64,000 nucleotides of DNA from Syngnathus acus (lineage: Eukaryota > Chordata > Actinopteri > Syngnathiformes > Syngnathidae). A program made the translations under genes and the position numbers. The stretch covers positions 6,264,001 to 6,328,000 of the forward strand of contig NC_051107.1 of NCBI RefSeq assembly GCF_901709675.1. The letters are read 5' to 3'. The notes beneath the pieces are model-generated. The model saw only the letters and a list, made by a program, of their open reading frames with translations. It made no database searches and was not told the origin of the DNA. Below are positions 11,801 to 23,747 of the stretch, one piece after another. Within the stretch, counting starts at the first letter, position 1. Every line of letters begins with the position of its first letter.

Positions 11801-14800
11801 TATGTAAACAGTGATGCTTCATTGACTTGCTGTTACCGCCTTGTTCAGATGTAAGATGAACTCAACTCTGGTCAATAGTGAAACCACTGAAGATCCATCA
11901 AGACCTGACGGATACAAAAGTTTTGCTGGGCAAGCCTCTCAAACTGCAATGCGAGATCTCTCCAGGAAACGTCCCAGGCCGATGGTACCGCAACGGACAG
12001 CTGATCCAGGAAACCGACCGCATCAAGATTTCACACAAAAATAGGTACGACCTCAATGTTAGACCAACAAAAATGAAAGTGTTCAATAATAAATCACTTT
12101 TTTGCAGGGTTCACGAACTTTCAATTGAAGTTAGCTCACTTCACGATTCTGGAGATTACACTTTTGTACCTGAGGGGTACTCACACAGTCTATCTGCGAA
12201 GGTTAATGTCATTGGTACGTTCCAATAAGACTCGATGACTTGAGATCACACACCAAAAAGACTAAAGTAATGAATATACAATTTTCTTCAGACCCTCCAA
12301 AGGTGCACCTGGAGGGGTTGAACTTCGTAGACAACACTGTGACAGTTGTAGCTGGAAACAAGATGCGCTTGGAGATCCCCATCAGTGGAGAGCCAGCCCC
12401 CAAGGTGGTGTGGATGAAAGGTGATAGGGTCAGTATCGAACTTTTGTCCGCAGCCTGGGTAGACGAGACTTCAGGAGGTCTGAAATAAATGGCTACCCGC
12501 ATCTCTGTCTCAGGTTATCGTCGAGGCGGGCAACCGAGTCCGAGCGGAAACGTACGTTGACCAGACGAGCCTGACAATTGATATCACGGAGCGCGACGAT
12601 TCGGGCAACTATAAATTAGTCCTTCAAAATGAGGCCGGAGAAGCCTCAGCTAGCATCAAGTTGAAGGTTGTAGGTAAGAGATGACAACCAAAAGTTATTG
12701 CAGGCCTTTAAAGAATCTCAAAAAGCTCACAGCACATTGTCTTTTTGCAGACATCCCTGATTCTCCAGAGGCGCCTTTGGTCCCTGTGGTTGGAGGCGAT
12801 TGGTGCTCCATGACATGGGAGCCACCCAAATATGATGGGGGTTCACCAATTTTAGGTAAATGTCCAAATATCGACCTCAAAGATTGATTGCGCAGCAAAT
12901 GGTGAAGTATGTTTGTCCCCCGCAGGCTACTACATTGAGAGAAAAAAGAAGCAGAGCTCAAGATGGATGAGAATTAACTTTGACCTCATCAAAGAGACAA
13001 CGTACGAGCCCAAGAAAATGATTGAAGGCGTCCCATATGAAGTGCGGATATTTGCCGTCAATGCCATTGGGGTGTCCAAGCCCAGTGAACCATCCAAAGC
13101 TTTTACCCCGCTTGGTAAATCATACAAATGACACGTCACCAGCATGTCATGCCTTTTTGGTTTTGTTCAGGTTGAATAGAAGTGTTTGATGTGCCCTTGG
13201 CACAGCATGCACACAGCTGTTGCCTCCCGTTTCACCACCATCCAAAGCATTTAACTACGATTTTCATTGGCCACGCAGGAGCTTAAGGAGATATTAAAAA
13301 AGGTCTTTATAGCCACTGCCAAACCATCTGCGGATTATAGGGTTAGGAGATTAGGTGAGAGAGTTCAGTAGGGGTGAAATGATTCTGAATAAAGAATGGG
13401 CAGACAGAGAGGCGCCTCGCTCATGTCCTTGTGTGTTGATCTTGCATGTGTGACAAAAGTCTGATATTTGCATCCTCCAAGCGGTGACCAGTGAGCCCAC
13501 CATGCTGGTGGTGGATGACGTGACTGACACAACAGTGACCGTCAAGTGGCGTCCTCCAGAAACCATCGGAGCTGCTGGTCTCGACGGGTACTTGGTGGAG
13601 TACTGCCTTGAAGGATGTAAGACAACGCGTTCCCCCGCAAACAAGAACTCGCTGGGCTATCCTTGACAGAATTCAAGGTTAAAAAGATGCAATGTTTCTT
13701 TTGCGACAGCTGAAGACTGGGTACCAGCCAACACTGAACTGATAGATAAGACAAGATACACCATCACAGGCCTGAAGCCCGATTCGAAGGTCTTCATTCG
13801 AGTCAAGGCCGTCAATGCTGCGGGAGCTAGTGCTCCACGAACCACTCAGCATGCCATTCTTGTCAAGGAAGTTATCGGTAAGGAAAATAATTCCAAGGGG
13901 GAAAACAAAGACAAATGAAAGTTGCTTCTCAAAGCCTTCAATTTTGTGATATGCATCAAGAACCACCCAAGATCCGTGTCCCCCGACACCTGAAACAGAC
14001 TTACACTCGACGAGTTGGCGAAACGCTCAACCTTGTGGTGCCATTCATGGTAAGCAATTGTCAAGTTGGGGTTCTTTGTTTCAGAATCATTGAACGCGAG
14101 TCAATGACCATGTCCATCTAGGGCAAACCGAGGCCGAAAGTGACTTGGTTGAAGGACGGTCAACCCATTGATCCTGCCGCCGTGAGCATTCGGAACACCG
14201 ACTGCGACAGCATGATCTTCATTCGTAAAGCAGAACGCAGTCACTCTGGGAAGTATCAAATGAAGGTGCAGGTAGAAAGCCACGAGGACACAGCTGACAT
14301 GGACATCCAGATCATAGGTGAGGGGAAAATGAAGCGTGGAAAGAAACATGTTCATTAGCAAACCTTTGGCTCATTTTTCCCATTTCTATACCGTTAGACC
14401 TCCCTGGTCCTCCTCAGATGGTGAATATCGACGATGTCTGGGGAGAAAATGTATCTCTGTCCTGGACTGCCCCTCGAGATAATGGCAATGCGGCAATAAC
14501 AGGCTACACCATTCAAAAGGCAGACAAGAAGACAATGGTAAGCGATCCATTTTGACAACTTAGGCCAAATGTTTGCTCATCGCAATGACACCTTTCATGT
14601 TCCGAACATAGGAATGGTACACGTGCCTTGAGCACTACCACCGCATGACCATCGCTATCACCGAACTCGTGGTCGGTAACGAGTACTACTTCAGGGTCTT
14701 CTCTGAGAACATGTGCGGACTTAGCGAGTCGGCCACCCAAACCAGGAAAAGCGCCCTCATCCTCAAAGAAGGTAGGAGAATTTTCTCCGATAAGTCCGAT

Positions 14801-17032
14801 CGCATGGCCACTTGATCCCACTCCATTCTGTGACTCTTCCACCCGCAGACATGAAGTTGAAAATCTTTGAATTCAACGACCACGACTTCAACGAGGCTCC
14901 CAAATTCACGCAGCCGCTCATCAACACGTTTGGCATTGCCGGCTACAACACCACTCTTAACTGCAGCGTGCGTGCCCACCCCAAGGTAGGAACGGCCCAA
15001 GTTGGAACCCAGCGTGCAAAAATGACCATGCCAAGCCAAACCCTGTCTTTGTGTACTTACCGTAGCCCAAAGTGATCTGGATGAAGAACAAGATGATCAT
15101 TGGCGAGGACCCTCGCTACCGCATGTTTAGCAACCAGGGCGTGTGCACGCTGGAGATAAGGAAACCCAGCCCTTACGACGGCGGCATGTACACCTGTAGG
15201 GCCAGCAACGACTTGGGGGAAGCCCAGGTGGAGTGTAAACTGGAGGTCAAGGGTAAGCGTGGACGCAGAGCTTTCATTTCAATGAAAAGTCATCATTTAT
15301 AAAAGTAACCAGTGATTTAGAGAGCTACGGGAGGCCGCTTCAAAGTAGGGTCAAATGTGTGTTGTGGGAAAAAAAAGATGACTGGCGTTTAAGGACATGT
15401 AAGTATCTGTTGTTGTTGTTTTTAACACAGAAGCTAGATGAAATACTCAGCAACATGTCCAATGAAAAGCATATATCTCCATCATGTGTTGTTTTTGAAG
15501 AGAAAAAAAAAAACACATTCAGAGATACATGCGTTCAGTGGTTGGCTCCTTTGGAATTTGAATATACAGTAGATGGTTAACCTCAAGCTAACTTCATTGA
15601 GAGCAAAGGGTCTCTCTCTCTTTTTTTTTTAACACGTTTTACCTACATAAGCATTTTAAAACGAGCTAATGTTATTCCGCTCATGGTGTGCTAACAACAC
15701 CAGCAGGTAGCGTACACGATTAAATGTCATTTCATGTGTCAAATTTCACCTTTAAAAAAAAGTTCCATCCTCACTTCTTTGACTTGACAGCAATTTTGTA
15801 TCCACAGTGGTGCCACTTTCACTTGTTAACTCCTCATATAAAAAGATTTTCACAGCGGTACACCCCCCTGGTGCACACATATAACCCCATGTAAACATTT
15901 TTGCTAACCCATATTCTCTTCTCTCTCCCCCCAGTCCAAACTCAAGAATTATGAATGTTTGTTCTCACATAAGGTAAGCTTTCATATGGATCTGGCATAT
16001 GAAGCTTATGTCATTCATGATGCATCTGGCCGTCAGCCTGCTTCTAACTTTGAGTTGCTGGTTGGGACTATGGCCGCTATTCCCTTTGCAGGAAGTCCCC
16101 CTCTGGCAGCCGTTTTAGCAGAATGGGATTTGCATGAATCCTCACGGCTGGACTCCTTTAGAAGTCGATTTTGTAATTTGCGTCGGTTGCCATTTTGTGA
16201 CTCGTGAGTGTTGTGTGCGGATGACACGAGGTGAGTAAATTGCTTGCTAAACAAGAGCCGACGTACCTTTTTTTTGTTCTCTCGTGGCTGCCATCGGCGG
16301 ACATTTTACAGCACTGAAAACAAAGCAAACAAAACGGTTACTCGTTTCTTTTCTGGGTCTTTTTTTCATGCTCAACGTTTTTGTTTTTGGCAAAGCGGCT
16401 GTATGTGCAAAGCCTCAGCTTGTGTCCCGGGTCAGTTCTACTTTGTTTGGAATAGTTGAAACTGGACTAAACCAATCCATTTAAGTCACCAACAAAAAGT
16501 GACTTACTTTTGATGGAATCTTGCATTGTAGATGCACTGCAAAAAAGTAAAGAAAAAAAGCATAAATAGAAGTTAAATGCTACGTCAAACAGTAAAATAA
16601 CGTAAAACTACTCACCGCTTGCATGTCGTCAGTTTGGGACGAGGATGGCCTTAAATGTAACGCCACTCACTTTACAACAAGCAGCATTCTCCAAAAGGTC
16701 ATGTCGCTTATTGCCACCAGCAGTTGAAGTTTTCTGCAAGCACACAGAGGCCAATGCTTCAGGTAAACACATCATGGTAAAGATTGGCTTAGTGCGAAGC
16801 TATGATTTAGTGGCACGTTTCTGCCGTCAATGCTGCTTGGGGCTCGCTATGCACGAGAGCAAAGCAGAACTGAAACGGGACAACCGACACCTTCCTTCCC
16901 ACTTTGTTCACGAGTGTTCCCCCCCCTTTTATAGGAGGGTTCACCTTCTATGAACTCATGCAACGCGGCGTGCCCCTGCACCTGATTGACAAGTACATGA
17001 CGGAGACGAAGGTTGTCGAAGAAGACAAGTAG
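2838..17032 (+). CDS. mybpc1: Myosin-binding protein C, slow type
   Basis: Thick-filament sarcomere protein, about 1197 aa. Exons: 2838-2859, 5177-5203, 6368-6424, 6781-6804, 7000-7041, 7440-7481, 7831-7968, 8051-8199, 8268-8385, 8463-8508, 8909-8965, 10117-10283, 10358-10490, 11252-11376, 11462-11567, 11633-11799, 11879-12044, 12108-12214, 12292-12428, 12514-12673, 12751-12855, 12926-13114, 13482-13616, 13710-13877, 13961-14049, 14122-14317, 14398-14537, 14612-14771, 14849-14985, 15066-15252, 16935-17032. Order: Pro-rich N-terminus (MPEPPKK start), Ig C1 ([18 protein letters not shown]), M-motif (DVWEILKNA), Ig C2-C5, FN3 C6-C7, Ig C8, FN3 C9, Ig C10 ([20 protein letters not shown]). Phases agree at every junction. 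Known role: binds myosin and titin via the C-terminal domains, and modulates cross-bridges via the N-terminus. The four exons at 6368-7481 are small, symmetrical and probably alternative; their inclusion is inferred. Introns hold no other plus-strand gene. Confidence 0.96.
8981..10015 (-). pseudogene. Antisense membrane-protein-like exons in a mybpc1 intron
   Basis: The 1.15 kb intron 8966-10116 carries protein-like segments on the minus strand. From 10015 down to 9734 one frame stays open except for a single TGA, follows a CT-rich acceptor, and encodes a hydrophobic helix ([19 protein letters not shown]) followed by basic residues. A second segment, 9206 down to the TGA at 8981-8983, follows TATGTAG and encodes a convincing membrane span ([20 protein letters not shown]) then a basic tail. 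I could not join the two in one frame and do not recognise the family. It could be a decayed nested gene, a transposon-borne fragment, or chance. Confidence 0.3.
15935..15954 (+). other. mybpc1: Possible alternative last exon of mybpc1
   Basis: A strong pyrimidine tract and CAG at 15917-15934 are followed, in the phase left by exon 15066-15252, by codons for V-Q-T-Q-E-L and a stop (TGA 15952-15954). Alternative C-terminal tails are known for mammalian MYBPC1. No transcript evidence. Confidence 0.3.
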
Positions 17033-17577
17033 AGACTTGTCGAGCTTTAGCTGCAAAACGTGCTGCCACGAGTGACACCCCTCTTCTCTCACCTACACCT
17101 TAACCACTACGGGAGGCCAGCAGCCTGGATGCGGGGATGGATGGAGGAGTGGACGGGGGGGGAGGAGGACGCACTGGTCTTTGTGTGGCATGCTGTGTCA
17201 CCCTCTGTTTTTTATTTGTACGTCTCAATCAGCTCGGATGCATGTCAGCAGCTCTTATTGTTTTGCTTACGTGTGGAAAACATTACGAATACAAAACTAC
17301 AATGTTCTTTATTTTGGTGAGGGTGGGGGTACTCTGAGGGGCGGGGCATGTATAAACAAATGCTTGTTTTGTCTTTGTATGGAGTCTGAAGAAAACTGTT
17401 GGCTAAACGAATGTGTCGATGACTCAAGAAGAGGGCAAAGCGGATGGGAGAAAAAAAAAGTGGTTGATTCTGCATGAAATCTTGTCATTTTTCGGATTAT
17501 TATTATTGGTGACTGGGGAAAAAAATTGAAGCTCGGTAAACATGCGCATGCCTTTGTAATTATGACTCATGGATTAC

Positions 17578-17583
17578 AATAAA
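17578..17583 (+). other. Polyadenylation signal of mybpc1
   Basis: AATAAA about 545 bases beyond the mybpc1 stop, giving a 3' UTR of about 0.55 kb. The following stretch to 18153 contains no other gene and should hold the chpt1 copy 1 promoter and 5' UTR; no TATA box stands out. Confidence 0.55.
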
Positions 17584-18153
17584 TGGCAATTTTAACTATG
17601 GCATTGTTTCTGAATATCCGAAGAGTTATTTTCCTACTTCAAATGAAAGTGTGTCTACTATGTTTAAATCTGATTATCGTGGACCTTTTGGATTTACTGT
17701 ATGTGTACAGGATACTAAGGGCACAAAGTAATTTTACACTCGGTTTTATTCTTAAAATTAATATATATTTGAAACAATTATAAGCCACCATAACAATACA
17801 CATTTTGAGAACTAACACTGTTCATTAAAAAAGTTTTTGTGCTCACTTGTTTTCTGCGTTTGGTCAAGCCTACCGTTACTTGCAGAACTTGAAAACAATC
17901 AGTAAAACTTGTCGCTGTAGCGGAAGTGTGGTCCCTTGCCAATCTCCCACTTCCGGTCCTTCCCTCAAACCTGTCCGAAACGTCATCGCCCGCTCATGGT
18001 TCCGCCTTACAAATGGCCTAGGCACATTCTCCTTCCTCCACAGGCCAAATGCACTGCAATGTTTTGGACTTGGCCGCGAGAAGGTAGCCGAGTCTGAGCC
18101 TCTTTCCCTGAGAGCCTGCGGGATCTCGTCACGATCCATTTTAAGGAGAAACG

Positions 18154-20691
18154 ATGGCCCACTTTCTGTGGCCGGAGCCGCTGTCAAGCGCGCAGCTCAA
18201 GCGGCTGGAGGAGCACAAGTACAGCGCCTCGGGTCGCTCCTTGGTGGAGCCGCCGTGTCAGATCTATTGGAACTGGCTCGTCCAGCAAATTCCGACGTGG
18301 GTGGCCCCGAACACGCTCACTATCGTGGGCCTGTTGGTCAACATTGTCTCCACGCTCCTGCTCGTGCTTTATTGCCCCACGGCCACGGAGGAGGTGAGTT
18401 GAGGCGACCTTGGACAAAGTTTCTCCAGACACCCGCTCGCGGAATCAAGTCCTTGCATTGAGCAAATCAATGTGAATTTGACTATTTAAATAAAGTGATC
18501 GAATGAACTCATTGGGAGACTTTATTCACAGTAATCACAGAGTGCAATTGGAAATTCGGCGTTAAAAATAGTATTTAAAATCCCTTCTGTTTGTGTTTAA
18601 TGAGGGGATTTAGTCACTGTTACGTGGAAACAAGTCTCAAACGAGCCTTTCGTGCTTCCTTGTTAATCGATCGGTGGTTGGATCTCAAACACATCTATTT
18701 GTCTGGATCGATGATCCGTCATGAGTGTGCGGTTCATTCTTGCGGTTGTCCGCCTGTCTCGCTTATGGGACGCCGGGGTGCGGATGTCAAAACACGACAA
18801 TGCGGAGGACGTTGCCGCCCATGTTGTTGATCCCAACAAGCGAGCACTTTAGCATAAAGTTAGCCTAGTTGCTAAATGACACGTCGGATGACGTCATCGT
18901 CCGTGCTGACGCCACTAATCTGGCATCACCTTTACTCCTGGATAAACGACACGCGCTGTTCACCCTGCTTTTAGTGCTAATTACGTTTCTGACTACTCAC
19001 TCAAAGTCCACATTTGATCTGATTGCACACTTATCTGCATTGATTATTCACTCATTAAGCAACAAACACTTCGAGGATCTAATGTTAAACACATGTTTCT
19101 GTATTGCCACCGTGCAATAAAAAGCATGCACCTCCAAATGGCTTTTTATCTGAAGCCCAAAAAGTTGTTCAGATGAAAGCACACTTTGGAGTTTCATCTT
19201 TTTCGGAGGTCAATTGCAGAGAAATTCATTCACCAAAAAAAATGCACTTTGTCAAGGCTCCGTAAATGAATTGAAGTGTATTTGGTCAATGGAATCTTAC
19301 CTTCAGGCTCCAGCATGGGCTTTCATCCTGAGTGCGCTGGGTCTCTTCGTGTACCAGTCTCTGGACGCCATCGACGGCAAGCAGGCCCGCAGGACCAACA
19401 GCAGCTCGGCCCTCGGCGAGCTCTTTGACCACGGCTGCGACGCCGTCTCCACAGGTGCTCCTTGATCCAGCCTCGAAGCTCCCCGTAATGTCGTTGCTGA
19501 GGTCTTGCGTCATCTTGCTGCAGTGTTTGTCGCCGTGGGCACGTGCATCTCCTGCGGCGTCGGCCGATACCCCCACTGGATATTCTTCTGCGGCTTCATC
19601 GGGATGTTCATGTTCTTCTGCGCCCACTGGCAGACCTATGTGTCAGGAACTCTTCGCTTTGGCCTGTGAGTCCTCCCCCGACTTGGGCGCATGCCAACTA
19701 GCGCTTGTCCTCCTCAGCCACTTTGTCTCCTGGGCAGGGTGGATGTCACCGAGGTGCAGTTTGCCATCATCGCCATGTACCTGATGTCCGCCTTTGGTGG
19801 GGTGAGCCTTTGGCAAACCACGGTGACTTGAACCGACTCCTTCAGCAGCATGGCGGTTGTCCACTTGCGGCTCTTCAATCCGTGTCTTGTTTTTCAAGCT
19901 GCCCCTCATTGGACTGCAACTCTACATCTTCCCCATCATGGGCATCATCGGCGGGGCCCTCTACTCCTGCCACAACTACTTCCACGTCATTCTCAATGGC
20001 GGCGTGGGTAAAAATGGCTCCACTGTGGCGGTAAGCCCTGCCGAATAGCGTGGTGATGTGGCGCCATATAACCGTTGACGCTGCGCAGGACACCAGCGTG
20101 CTGAGTCCCGGCTTGCACATCGGCCTCATCCTCACGCTGGCCTTCATCATCTTCAAGAAGTCATCCAGTCAGCTATTTGAGCACCACCCCTGCCTTTACC
20201 TTCTCGCCTTCGGCATGGTCATCGCCAAGATCTCCAACAAGCTTGTGGTAAGTTGCTCTTGAAATGTCTACGCCGTGTGGAATGTCGACAAAGGGTTTTT
20301 GCTCGACGCAGGTGGCGCACATGACCAAGAGTGAGCTCCACCTGCCGGACACGGCCTTCATCGGCCCGGGCCTCCTCTTCCTCAACCAATACTTCAACAG
20401 CTTCGTCGACGAGTACGTCGTCCTCTGGATCGCCACGGTCAGTTCCTTGTCTTGCGCTTGAGAATTCGAATCTCACGTTCATTCATTCGTGTCGAAATCA
20501 ACCGATTGTGCAAAAAGTACTGAACCAGGTTGGTGAGAACCTACTTGCTCTAACGCCAACAACTAACTCCTCAGGTGCTCTCCCTGGTGGACCTGACGCG
20601 CTACTGCACGGGGGTGTGCCACCAGATCGCCGGCCACTTGCGCATCCGCGTCTTCAGCATCACGCCGCCCGGCCCCGCCCACCGCGACTGA
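18154..20691 (+). CDS. chpt1: Cholinephosphotransferase 1, tandem copy 1
   Basis: Transfers phosphocholine from CDP-choline to diacylglycerol, the last step of the Kennedy pathway, as a multi-pass endomembrane enzyme. Exons: 18154-18393, 19307-19454, 19524-19665, 19738-19822, 19899-20030, 20089-20247, 20312-20437, 20575-20691 (TGA); all phases fit, 382 aa. Exon 2 carries the complete CDP-alcohol phosphotransferase motif DGxxAR(x8)G(x3)D(x3)D, read as DGKQARRTN...[11 protein letters not shown]. Several hydrophobic spans follow ([31 protein letters not shown]). The ATG in AAACGATGG is the first in frame and starts a normal CHPT1/CEPT1 N-terminus. The named choice of chpt1 over the close relative cept1 rests on synteny with mybpc1 and gnptab. 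This copy retains all motif residues and is probably the active one. Confidence 0.95.
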
Positions 20692-20838
20692 CGGCTTGCC
20701 CGGCGGGAGGAGGCGGAGGGCGACGCGGACCGCTCCCCGCTCCTGAAAGCAGACGACGATGACATCGAGAAGAGACCCCGCACCTCAAGCCTTGACCGAG
20801 TGATCACCTCTGCCTAAAACAAAAAAAAAAAGAAATCA

Positions 20839-20844
20839 AATAAA
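20839..20844 (+). other. Polyadenylation signal of chpt1 copy 1
   Basis: AATAAA about 150 bases after the stop codon, in an A-rich stretch. From here to 21600 there is only 3' flank of duplication unit 1, with poly-T and poly-A runs and no gene. Confidence 0.55.
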
Positions 20845-21600
20845 AATTTGCCCAAAGTTAAAAAGAAATGCTCAAAAACAAACATCTGAAATACCAAAGT
20901 TTTTTTTTTTTTTTTTAAAACATTATTTTTTTTTAAATCGGTCAATACAATGATTGTGACTAAATGCGATCAATCGGGGTGGATTCAATGAGGATGATTA
21001 AAAAAAAAAAAAAAAAGATTTCCGATGAGGTGTTTTGGTCAACAGGCTACTTAAAGCGTTTTCATGTCATCGCCATTTGTTCTGCTTTCTGACTTCTTCT
21101 CCCTTAAGGGCTAATAATGAATGTTGTGATTGTATACAATTCGCCTTAATTCATTTTCTTGTAATTACAAAAAATAATAATAATTGTGAATATTGCAAAC
21201 CAAAACTTTGTATGTGTTTTCCACTGAGAACTGCAATAGAGAAGCTTCCCTTTTATCGGATTGACACGTTTCTCCTCCAGCGAATCTGATGTGCTTATTC
21301 AGGTTGATGGGATTTCTTCTTCTGTGGTAGCGCTTTCATATTTTTAGGTTGTGTTTTCTACTCTGGAAAATGACACGTGTTTTTCTTGTTTTGAAATGTA
21401 CAACCGCCATTTTTCACTGCTCACTAATATAACTGGATGGCAAATTTTTACTAACAAGAATTTGTGTGTAGGAGTTTGTAATAAAGAAACTATTTTTCAT
21501 GCATTCCTCTTGTCATGTGCTCGTGCAAGAGAGTGATGGGCACATTGCGCAACATGGGCTGAGCGCGGCGCTATGATAATGGCACTTGAAAAGCATTCCT

Positions 21601-21813
21601 GTCGTCAATGCTGCTTGCCAAGTCTCCCTGATCTATAGGAGGGCTCATCATCCAGCAATGTATGCAATGCGGCGTGCCCCTGCACCTGATTGACATGTAA
21701 ACGATGGAGACGAAGGTTGTCATAGAAGACAAGCAGAGACTTGTCAAGCTTTCGGTGCAAAACATGTTGACACCTCTTCTCTCTCACCTACGGAAGGCCT
21801 GGATGCAGGCTCA
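21601..21813 (+). pseudogene. Relic of the mybpc1 last exon carried by duplication
   Basis: Closely matches the mybpc1 terminal exon and start of its 3' UTR (about 16822-17130): the acceptor-like 'tataggagggc', the segment 'gcggcgtgcccctgcacctg' and 'gagacgaaggttgtc' recur. It cannot encode the tail: codons after the acceptor run into TAA at the position of Lys-Tyr in the real exon, and about 70 bases of the flank are missing. No upstream mybpc1 exons accompany it. It marks the left end of duplication unit 2. Confidence 0.85.
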
Positions 21814-21863
21814 GTAGCTTTTATTGTGTTGCTTCAAAGATTTTTCATTTTTAAGGAGAAACG

Positions 21864-23747
21864 ATGGCCTACTTTGTGTGTTCGGAGCCGCTGTCAAGCG
21901 CGCAGCTCAAGCAGCTGGAGGTGTACAAGTACAGTCCCTCGGGTCGCTCTTTGCTGGAGCCGCCGTGTCAGATCTACTGGAACTGGCTGGTCCGGCAAAT
22001 CCCCATGTGGGTGGCCCCCAACGCGCTCAGTATGGCGGGCCTGTTGGTCAACATCGCCTCCACGCTCCTGCTCGTGTTTTTTTGCCCCACGGCCACGGAG
22101 GAGGTGAGTCGAGGCGACCTTGGACAAAGTTGATTAACAGTGATAACGGAGCGCTATTGGCAGAGATGGGGACTCGAGTCACTGTGACTTGGACTCGAGT
22201 CGACTCGAGTCACTGTGACTTGGACTCGAGTCGACTCGAGTCGCTGTTTTGATGACTTGTGACTTGACAAAAATAAAAAATCTTGAGACTCGACTTGGAA
22301 GTTAAAGACTCGGGACTTGACTTGAGACACGATGACTTGAATGACTTCAGTGTTATTTAGTTTATGTTTTCAGTTTGATTATAAAATTAAATTAAAAATT
22401 AATGAAGTGTATTTTTGGTCAATGGAATCTTACCTTCAGGCTCCAGCATGGGCTTTCATCCCGAGTGCTCTGGGTCTCTTCACGTACCAGTCTCTGGACG
22501 CCATCGACGGCAAGCAGGCCCGCAGGACCAACGTGGAATCGGCCCTCGACGAGCATTTTGACCACGGCTGCGACGCCGTCTCCACAGGTGCTCCTTGATC
22601 CAGCCTCGAGGCTCCCCGCGGTGTCGTTGCTGAGGTCTTGCGTTATCTTGCTGCAGTGTTTGTCGCCGTGGGCACGTGCATCTCCTGCGGCATCGGCCGA
22701 TACCCGCACTGGATATTCTTCTGCGGCTTCATCGGGATGTTCATGTGCTTCTGCGCCCACTGGCAGACCTACGTTTCGGGGACTGTTCGCTTTGGCATGT
22801 GAGTGAGTCCACCCTCCCCTTGCGCTCATCCTCCTCAGCCGCTTTGTCTCCTGGGCAGGGTGGATGTCACCGAGGTGCAGTTTGCCATCATCGTCATGTA
22901 CCTGATGTCAGCCTTTGGTGGGGTGAGCCTTTGGCAAACCACGGTAACTTGAACCGGCTCCTTCAGCAGCATGGCGGTTGTCCACTTGCGGCTCTTCAAT
23001 CTGTGTCTTGTTTTTTAAGCTGCCCCTCATTGGACTGCAACTCTACATCTTCCCCATCATGGGCATCATCGGCGGGGCCCTCTACTCCTGCCACAACTAC
23101 TTCCACGTCATTCTCAACGGCGGTGCGGGTAAAGGTTTGAGTCCCGGCTTGCACATCGGCCTCATCCTCACGCTGGCCTTCATCATCTTCAAGAAGTCGT
23201 CTAGTCAGCTGTTTGAGCACCACCCCTGCTTCTACTTGCTCGCCTTCGGCATGGTCATCGCCAAGCTCTCCAACAAGCTTGTGGTGGGTTGCTCTCGACA
23301 CTCCTGCGCCGTGTGGAACGTCGACAAAGTTTTTGCTCCAAGCAGGTGGCGCACATAACCAAGAGCGAACTTCACCTGCCAGACACGGCCTTCATCGGCC
23401 CGGGCCTCCTCTTCCTCAACCAGCTCTTCGACAGCTTCGTCGACGAGTACGTCGTCCTTTGGATCGCCACGGTCAGTACTTCAGAATTCGTCAAAACGGA
23501 GGGAGCCCTGTTAAAGCTTCAGAGTGGGACAAACGCTCTCGCCTTCGTTCATTCCTATTGTAATCAAAAGTAGCGGAACACGTTAGCGAGAACCTACTTG
23601 TTCTAACGCCAACAACTATCAACTCTTCAGGTGCTCTCCTTGGTGGACCTGACGCACTACTTCACGGGGGTGTGCCGTCAGATCGCCGGCCACTTGGGCA
23701 TGCGCGTCTTCAGCATCACGCCGCCCGACTCCGCCCACCGCGACTGA
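21864..23747 (+). CDS. chpt1: Cholinephosphotransferase 1-like, tandem copy 2
   Basis: Open frame of 373 aa in seven exons: 21864-22103, 22440-22587, 22657-22798, 22859-22943, 23020-23283, 23346-23471, 23631-23747 (TGA). Same start context and exon plan as copy 1, so it arose by DNA-level tandem duplication. Two oddities. First, the intron between copy-1 exons 5 and 6 is gone together with nine flanking codons, so [14 protein letters not shown] replaces the longer loop with the KNGST segment. Second, the catalytic motif reads [11 protein letters not shown]: the invariant glycine is Asp, and Leu is His. All other motif Asp and Arg residues remain. The frame is free of stops, so selection has kept it or the changes are recent. 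It may be weakly active, altered or dominant-negative; catalytic competence is doubtful. Confidence 0.9.
22160..22335. mobile_element. GACTCGAGTC-rich MITE-like repeat
   Basis: Lies in intron 1 of chpt1 copy 2 and starts 'cagagatggggactcgag'. It contains a block of about 34 bases repeated twice, built on the palindrome GACTCGAGTC, followed by degenerate 'gactcg/gacttg' units. The same theme is common in teleost non-autonomous hAT-type repeats. Absent from the matching intron of copy 1. Confidence 0.5.

Larger units (their letters stand above)
16822..21560 (+). repeat. Tandem duplication unit 1 (mybpc1 last exon + chpt1)
   Basis: The block from just before the last mybpc1 exon through chpt1 copy 1 and about 850 bases of its 3' flank is repeated head-to-tail at 21601-24105. 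Matching landmarks include 'gtcaatgctgcttg', the mybpc1 3' end, all chpt1 exons and introns, and the 3' flank ending near '(c/t)tcttgtc(a/g)t'. Confidence 0.85.

Noticed and set aside
17847-18461. Plus-strand frame of 204 codons upstream of and across chpt1 exon 1
   Set aside because: Out of frame with the clear CHPT1 N-terminus beginning at 18154.
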